Below are positions 61,204 through 64,000 of a DNA stretch of 64,000 nt, piece after piece. The stretch is taken from contig JAURGK010000008.1 of the NCBI GenBank assembly GCA_030833845.1, positions 1-64,000 of the forward strand, given 5' to 3'. Below the pieces are notes generated by a model. The model had not been told where the DNA came from, made no database searches, and saw only the letters and a program-made list of their open reading frames with translations. The translations under genes were made by a program, and so were the position numbers. Source of the stretch: Crocinitomicaceae bacterium (GTDB lineage Bacteria; Bacteroidota; Bacteroidia; Flavobacteriales_D; Crocinitomicaceae). Position 1 is the first letter of the stretch. Every line of letters begins with the position of its first letter.

Positions 61204-62436
61204 TTGTTGCAACAACTCCATATTATAGCTTTTACGCACCGAAAACTTGATGTCAACAAGATCGGTCTGCTGCATATTGAAAAGGAGGCTCAAGCACAAC
61301 AACTTTCAGAATTAAAAACAAAATTAGGGCTCAAAGAACTGATGTTTCTATCTACTTGCAATCGAGTAGAAATCACAATTGTGAATGAAAAAGAACTAGA
61401 TGCTTCCTCGCTCAGCCGCTTACTAGAATTATTGTACTCAAAACTAGTGCCCATTCAGTTAGAAGAATTTGTTCGAAGTGCTGAGGTATATTCTGGCTCA
61501 AAAGCCGTTCAACACGCGCTCTCGGTGGCTTCGTCTATAGATTCGATGATCATCGGTGAGCGTGAAATCATTACCCAAGTGCGCTTGGCCTATGAACACT
61601 GCCAACAACTCGGACTTACCGGAGACTTACTTCGTCTGATGATGAAAAAAGTAATCGAAACAGCAAAACAAGTATATACCCAGACAAGTATTGCAACCAA
61701 GCCCGTCTCAGTAGTATCACTAGCCTATCAGCACCTCAAGCAACTCAACATCCCTCTAAATGCGCGTATTTTGATCATTGGTGCAGGTGTAACCAATACC
61801 ACTATGGCCCGCTTTCTTAAAAAGCATGGTTTTAAAAATTTTGTGGTCTTCAACAGAACGCATGAAAATGCACAGAAGCTTGCAAAAGAAATTCACGGCG
61901 AGGCTTTTGCACTTGATACACTAAGAAACTATCGAAATGGTTTTGATGTGCTCATCACTTGCACAGCTGCTGAAGGTGTCATGATCAATGCCGAGCTATA
62001 TAAAAAACTAGTTGGCGGCGATTCACAAGAAAAAATAATCATTGACCTTGCCATCCCACAAGACCTCGACCCCGAGATTTTGAACCAACATTCAGTCAAG
62101 TACCTCTCTATTGAATATTTGCAGCGTATTTCCAATGAGAATGTCAAAGAGCGTTCTAAAGAATTACAACAAGTAAGAGATATTATTGCCCAAGCAGAGG
62201 CAGAATTTGGGCACTTGCTGCGCGAACGCAAGGTAGAAATAGCTATGCGAGACGTCCCTGCGAAAGTCAAAGAATTGCGCTCTACTGCTTACCAAGAAAT
62301 TTTTAAAGATGAACTCGAAAATCTTGATCCTCAGGCCAAAGAAGTGCTAGACAAGGTAGTGAGTTATCTCGAAAAAAAATATATCAGCGGGCCAATGAAG
62401 TTGGCCAAAGAAATCATTCTGAACCATGCCGACTAA
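61204..62436 (+). CDS. hemA: Glutamyl-tRNA reductase
   Basis: HemA reduces glutamyl-tRNA to glutamate-1-semialdehyde, the first step of C5-type haem synthesis. The 410-residue protein has HIIAFTHRKLDVNKIG, the catalytic STCNRVE (Cys52), GEREIITQVRLAY, the NADPH-binding ILIIGAGVTNTTMARFL and DLAIPQDLDPE, and a C-terminal dimerisation helix. There is no in-frame ATG or GTG between the stop at 61168 and the protein body, so TTG at 61204 (or the adjacent 61207) is the start, which may limit translation of this control-point enzyme. hemC overlaps it by 11 bases. Confidence 0.95.
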   Translation: MLQQLHIIAFTHRKLDVNKIGLLHIEKEAQAQQLSELKTKLGLKELMFLSTCNRVEITIVNEKELDASSLSRLLELLYSKLVPIQLEEFVRSAEVYSGSKAVQHALSVASSIDSMIIGEREIITQVRLAYEHCQQLGLTGDLLRLMMKKVIETAKQVYTQTSIATKPVSVVSLAYQHLKQLNIPLNARILIIGAGVTNTTMARFLKKHGFKNFVVFNRTHENAQKLAKEIHGEAFALDTLRNYRNGFDVLITCTAAEGVMINAELYKKLVGGDSQEKIIIDLAIPQDLDPEILNQHSVKYLSIEYLQRISNENVKERSKELQQVRDIIAQAEAEFGHLLRERKVEIAMRDVPAKVKELRSTAYQEIFKDELENLDPQAKEVLDKVVSYLEKKYISGPMKLAKEIILNHAD

Positions 62437-63301
62437 ACCCCTCATTCGTATAGGTTCACGAGGTAGTGAACTTGCACTTTGGCAAGCGCATTTTGTAAAG
62501 AAATTATTAGAAGAATTGGGTTGTGAAGTTTCGATCCAAATTATCGTCACACAAGGAGACCGCATCCAAAATTTGAGTTTCGACAAACTTGAAGGCAAAG
62601 GATTTTTCACCAAAGAAATTGAAGCTGCCTTATTGCGTAACGAAATTGATTTAGCAGTTCATTCACACAAAGACCTAGAGACAACACAACCTGAAGGCCT
62701 TTGTATTGGGGCTGTGTCTTACCGTGAAGATCCATCAGAGATATTGCTATTGAGAAAAACAGCATACGATGCTACACAAAAATGGGGGTTGAAAAAGGGC
62801 GCCACCATCGGTACCTCATCGGCGCGTAGAAAATCTATCATTAAAGCGCTGCGTTCAGACTTGCAAATTGAAGAACTTAGAGGAAATGTGCCAACCCGCA
62901 TTGACAAACTACGAGATGGCCATTATGACGCCATTTTGTTGGCAAATGCAGGAGTGAGTCGACTTAACTTAAACCTATCAGACTTGCACACTCAAATCTT
63001 AGACCCCAAAGAATTTGTTCCGGCTCCGGCTCAAGGAGTGCTTGGCTTGCAGATTCGCCAAAATGACACCACTACACACCGCATTGTTTCGCAGCTAAAT
63101 CATCAAAAGGTGGCCGAGCAAATTGCCATTGAACGAGGGGTATTGCAGGCCTTGCAAGGAGGTTGCCAATTGCCATTGGGTGTTTACTATGGTCCAGATC
63201 AAATCTATGTGGCCCATGCGCAAAATGCCGCCAATGCCGCCAAATTTTATACATTTGATCTATTGGCGAGTATCGAAAAAATTACAGCAGCGCTGCAATA
63301 A
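62426..63301 (+). CDS. hemC: Hydroxymethylbilane synthase (porphobilinogen deaminase)
   Basis: HemC joins four porphobilinogen units into hydroxymethylbilane. The 291-residue protein has RIGSRGSELALWQA, the catalytic Asp83 in HSHKDLE, TSSARRKS, LRGNVPTRIDKL and PAPAQGVLGLQIR, and the cysteine that carries the dipyrromethane cofactor, Cys247 in LQGGCQLPLG. It overlaps hemA by 11 bases and is followed one base later by hemD. Confidence 0.97.
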   Translation: MPTKPLIRIGSRGSELALWQAHFVKKLLEELGCEVSIQIIVTQGDRIQNLSFDKLEGKGFFTKEIEAALLRNEIDLAVHSHKDLETTQPEGLCIGAVSYREDPSEILLLRKTAYDATQKWGLKKGATIGTSSARRKSIIKALRSDLQIEELRGNVPTRIDKLRDGHYDAILLANAGVSRLNLNLSDLHTQILDPKEFVPAPAQGVLGLQIRQNDTTTHRIVSQLNHQKVAEQIAIERGVLQALQGGCQLPLGVYYGPDQIYVAHAQNAANAAKFYTFDLLASIEKITAALQ

Positions 63302-63302
63302 A

Positions 63303-63956
63303 ATGCAAAAAATCTTCATATCCAAAGACCCTACAGACCTCTCAGAGGAGCTATTTGCTATGCAATTGGCCGGGTCTATTGAAGCAAAATCCTTGATTGC
63401 ATTCCAAAGTGTATCGTTCGCTTGCCCACACTCCTATGACATTTTATTTATTTCAAGTATCAGGGCAGCAGACTATTTTTTTTCAAAGTGTAAAAACAAT
63501 TCACTGATTGCTTGTGCTGGCGAGCAAACCGCCCGAAAGTTATTTGACAAATACAAGCTAAACGCTGATTTTGTTGCCAAAAAATCGGGAAATCCAATCT
63601 CAGAAGCAGCACATTTTAATACTTGGCGCAATGGCCGCACGGTTTGTTTTCCAGTAAGTCAATTGTCTGTAGGAACCTACACCAAAAATATTCCTGATTC
63701 AGAAAAAATAATTTTACAGGTTTATACAACCCAACTCAATGAGGTGCGAATTGGTCCAAAAGATATTTACATTTTTACCTCTCCAAGTAATGTAGCAGCA
63801 TTTTTCAAAAACAATACCATTGCATCCCATGCCAAGGTGCTTGCATGGGGCCAGACGACAAATCAGGCCTTGTTAGAAAAAAATGTGCTCGTCACAAAAG
63901 TGCTCGATGAAAACCAACAAGAAATGCTTGTGAAATGGTTAAGTTCAACATGTTAA
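63303..63956 (+). CDS. hemD: Uroporphyrinogen-III synthase
   Basis: HemD closes and inverts hydroxymethylbilane to uroporphyrinogen III. The 217-residue protein has the loose two-lobed HemD pattern: MQKIFISKDP, LIAFQSVSFACPHSYDILFISSIRAADYFF, ACAGEQTARKL, VCFPVSQLSVGTYTKN and YIFTSPSNVAAFFKN. The family is weakly conserved, so position after hemC is part of the evidence. The open frame reaches back to 63123 inside hemC in another frame; the ATG at 63303 is one base after the hemC stop. No further gene is complete in the last 44 bases. Confidence 0.9.
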   Translation: MQKIFISKDPTDLSEELFAMQLAGSIEAKSLIAFQSVSFACPHSYDILFISSIRAADYFFSKCKNNSLIACAGEQTARKLFDKYKLNADFVAKKSGNPISEAAHFNTWRNGRTVCFPVSQLSVGTYTKNIPDSEKIILQVYTTQLNEVRIGPKDIYIFTSPSNVAAFFKNNTIASHAKVLAWGQTTNQALLEKNVLVTKVLDENQQEMLVKWLSSTC

Positions 63957-64000
63957 ATATCTACTTGGCTAATGCAATTTGAACAATCCAATGAAATAAA

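Noticed and set aside
63123-63302. Longer hemD frame starting inside hemC
   Set aside because: The first 60 codons are an out-of-frame reading of hemC; the HemD-like sequence begins at 63303.

Overview
The window looks like a chromosomal stretch of a Bacteroidota bacterium, most likely order Flavobacteriales. The evidence is type IX secretion (T9SS) substrates with type A and type B sorting domains, a GldA-type gliding ABC ATPase, a SufBCD cluster with Bacteroidota-style spacing, an ATP synthase operon ending at atpG without atpD/atpC, split transketolase genes, and promoters of the Bacteroidota form (-33 TTG/TTTG, -7 TAnnTTTG) with no obvious Shine-Dalgarno sites. GC content is low to moderate by eye. 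No rRNA, tRNA, CRISPR array, insertion sequence or prophage was seen. Coding density is very high: no gene-free stretch exceeds 300 bases, and the longest (1473-1661) is 189 bases.

Layout. 1-1.5 kb: two tandem ORF6N-domain genes (the first cut by the window edge) and a short single-stranded DNA-binding protein. 1.6-9.4 kb: creD, aroE, a TonB-C protein, rsgA-dtd, then a minus-strand run of an alpha/beta hydrolase, pepP, gamma-carbonic-anhydrase-like, GNAT and YigZ genes. 9.4-14.4 kb: a lipoprotein GH13 amylase, an unknown secreted protein, a DUF456 protein, an ankyrin protein and a DOMON T9SS protein. 14.4-19.8 kb (minus): a lycopene cyclase fused to a Brp/Blh beta-carotene dioxygenase, an MscS channel, an unknown protein and xseBA. 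19.8-30.4 kb: a LamG T9SS protein facing a long minus run (LRR, GH25, membrane protein, rnpA, ctpA, O-antigen ligase-like, gldA, tyrS, DUF3108). 30.4-38.2 kb: a jelly-roll T9SS protein facing queA-ribF and an MBOAT plus two SGNH genes likely to O-acetylate an exported polymer. 38.2-49.6 kb: a YyaL-type thioredoxin-domain protein, split transketolase with a VWA gene between its halves, a small secreted protein with a CUB/P-domain type B T9SS protein, urocanate hydratase and an alkaline-phosphatase-family protein. 49.7-58.6 kb: iscA/sufBCD and atpBEFHAG, ending face to face at a bidirectional terminator. 58.7-64 kb: hemJ, a secreted protein, methylmalonyl-CoA epimerase, a HAD phosphatase and hemA-hemC-hemD.

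Themes. The clearest unusual gene is the CrtY-Blh fusion: one polypeptide should cyclise lycopene to beta-carotene and cleave it to retinal, the rhodopsin chromophore, though no rhodopsin gene lies in the window. Its TTG start sits behind a perfect palindrome that contains a -7-like element. Across the window, -7 elements occur at two tight distances from start codons: exactly 4 bases (five perfect matches and several one-mismatch cases, predicting leaderless mRNAs) or 15-18 bases (leaders of about 10-14 bases). Convergent genes commonly overlap at their stop codons, four pairs by exactly 4 bases, which leaves no room for terminators. A 14-bp perfect stem-loop between atpE and atpF may set the excess of c subunit. 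All functional calls come from reading motifs; no database search was run.
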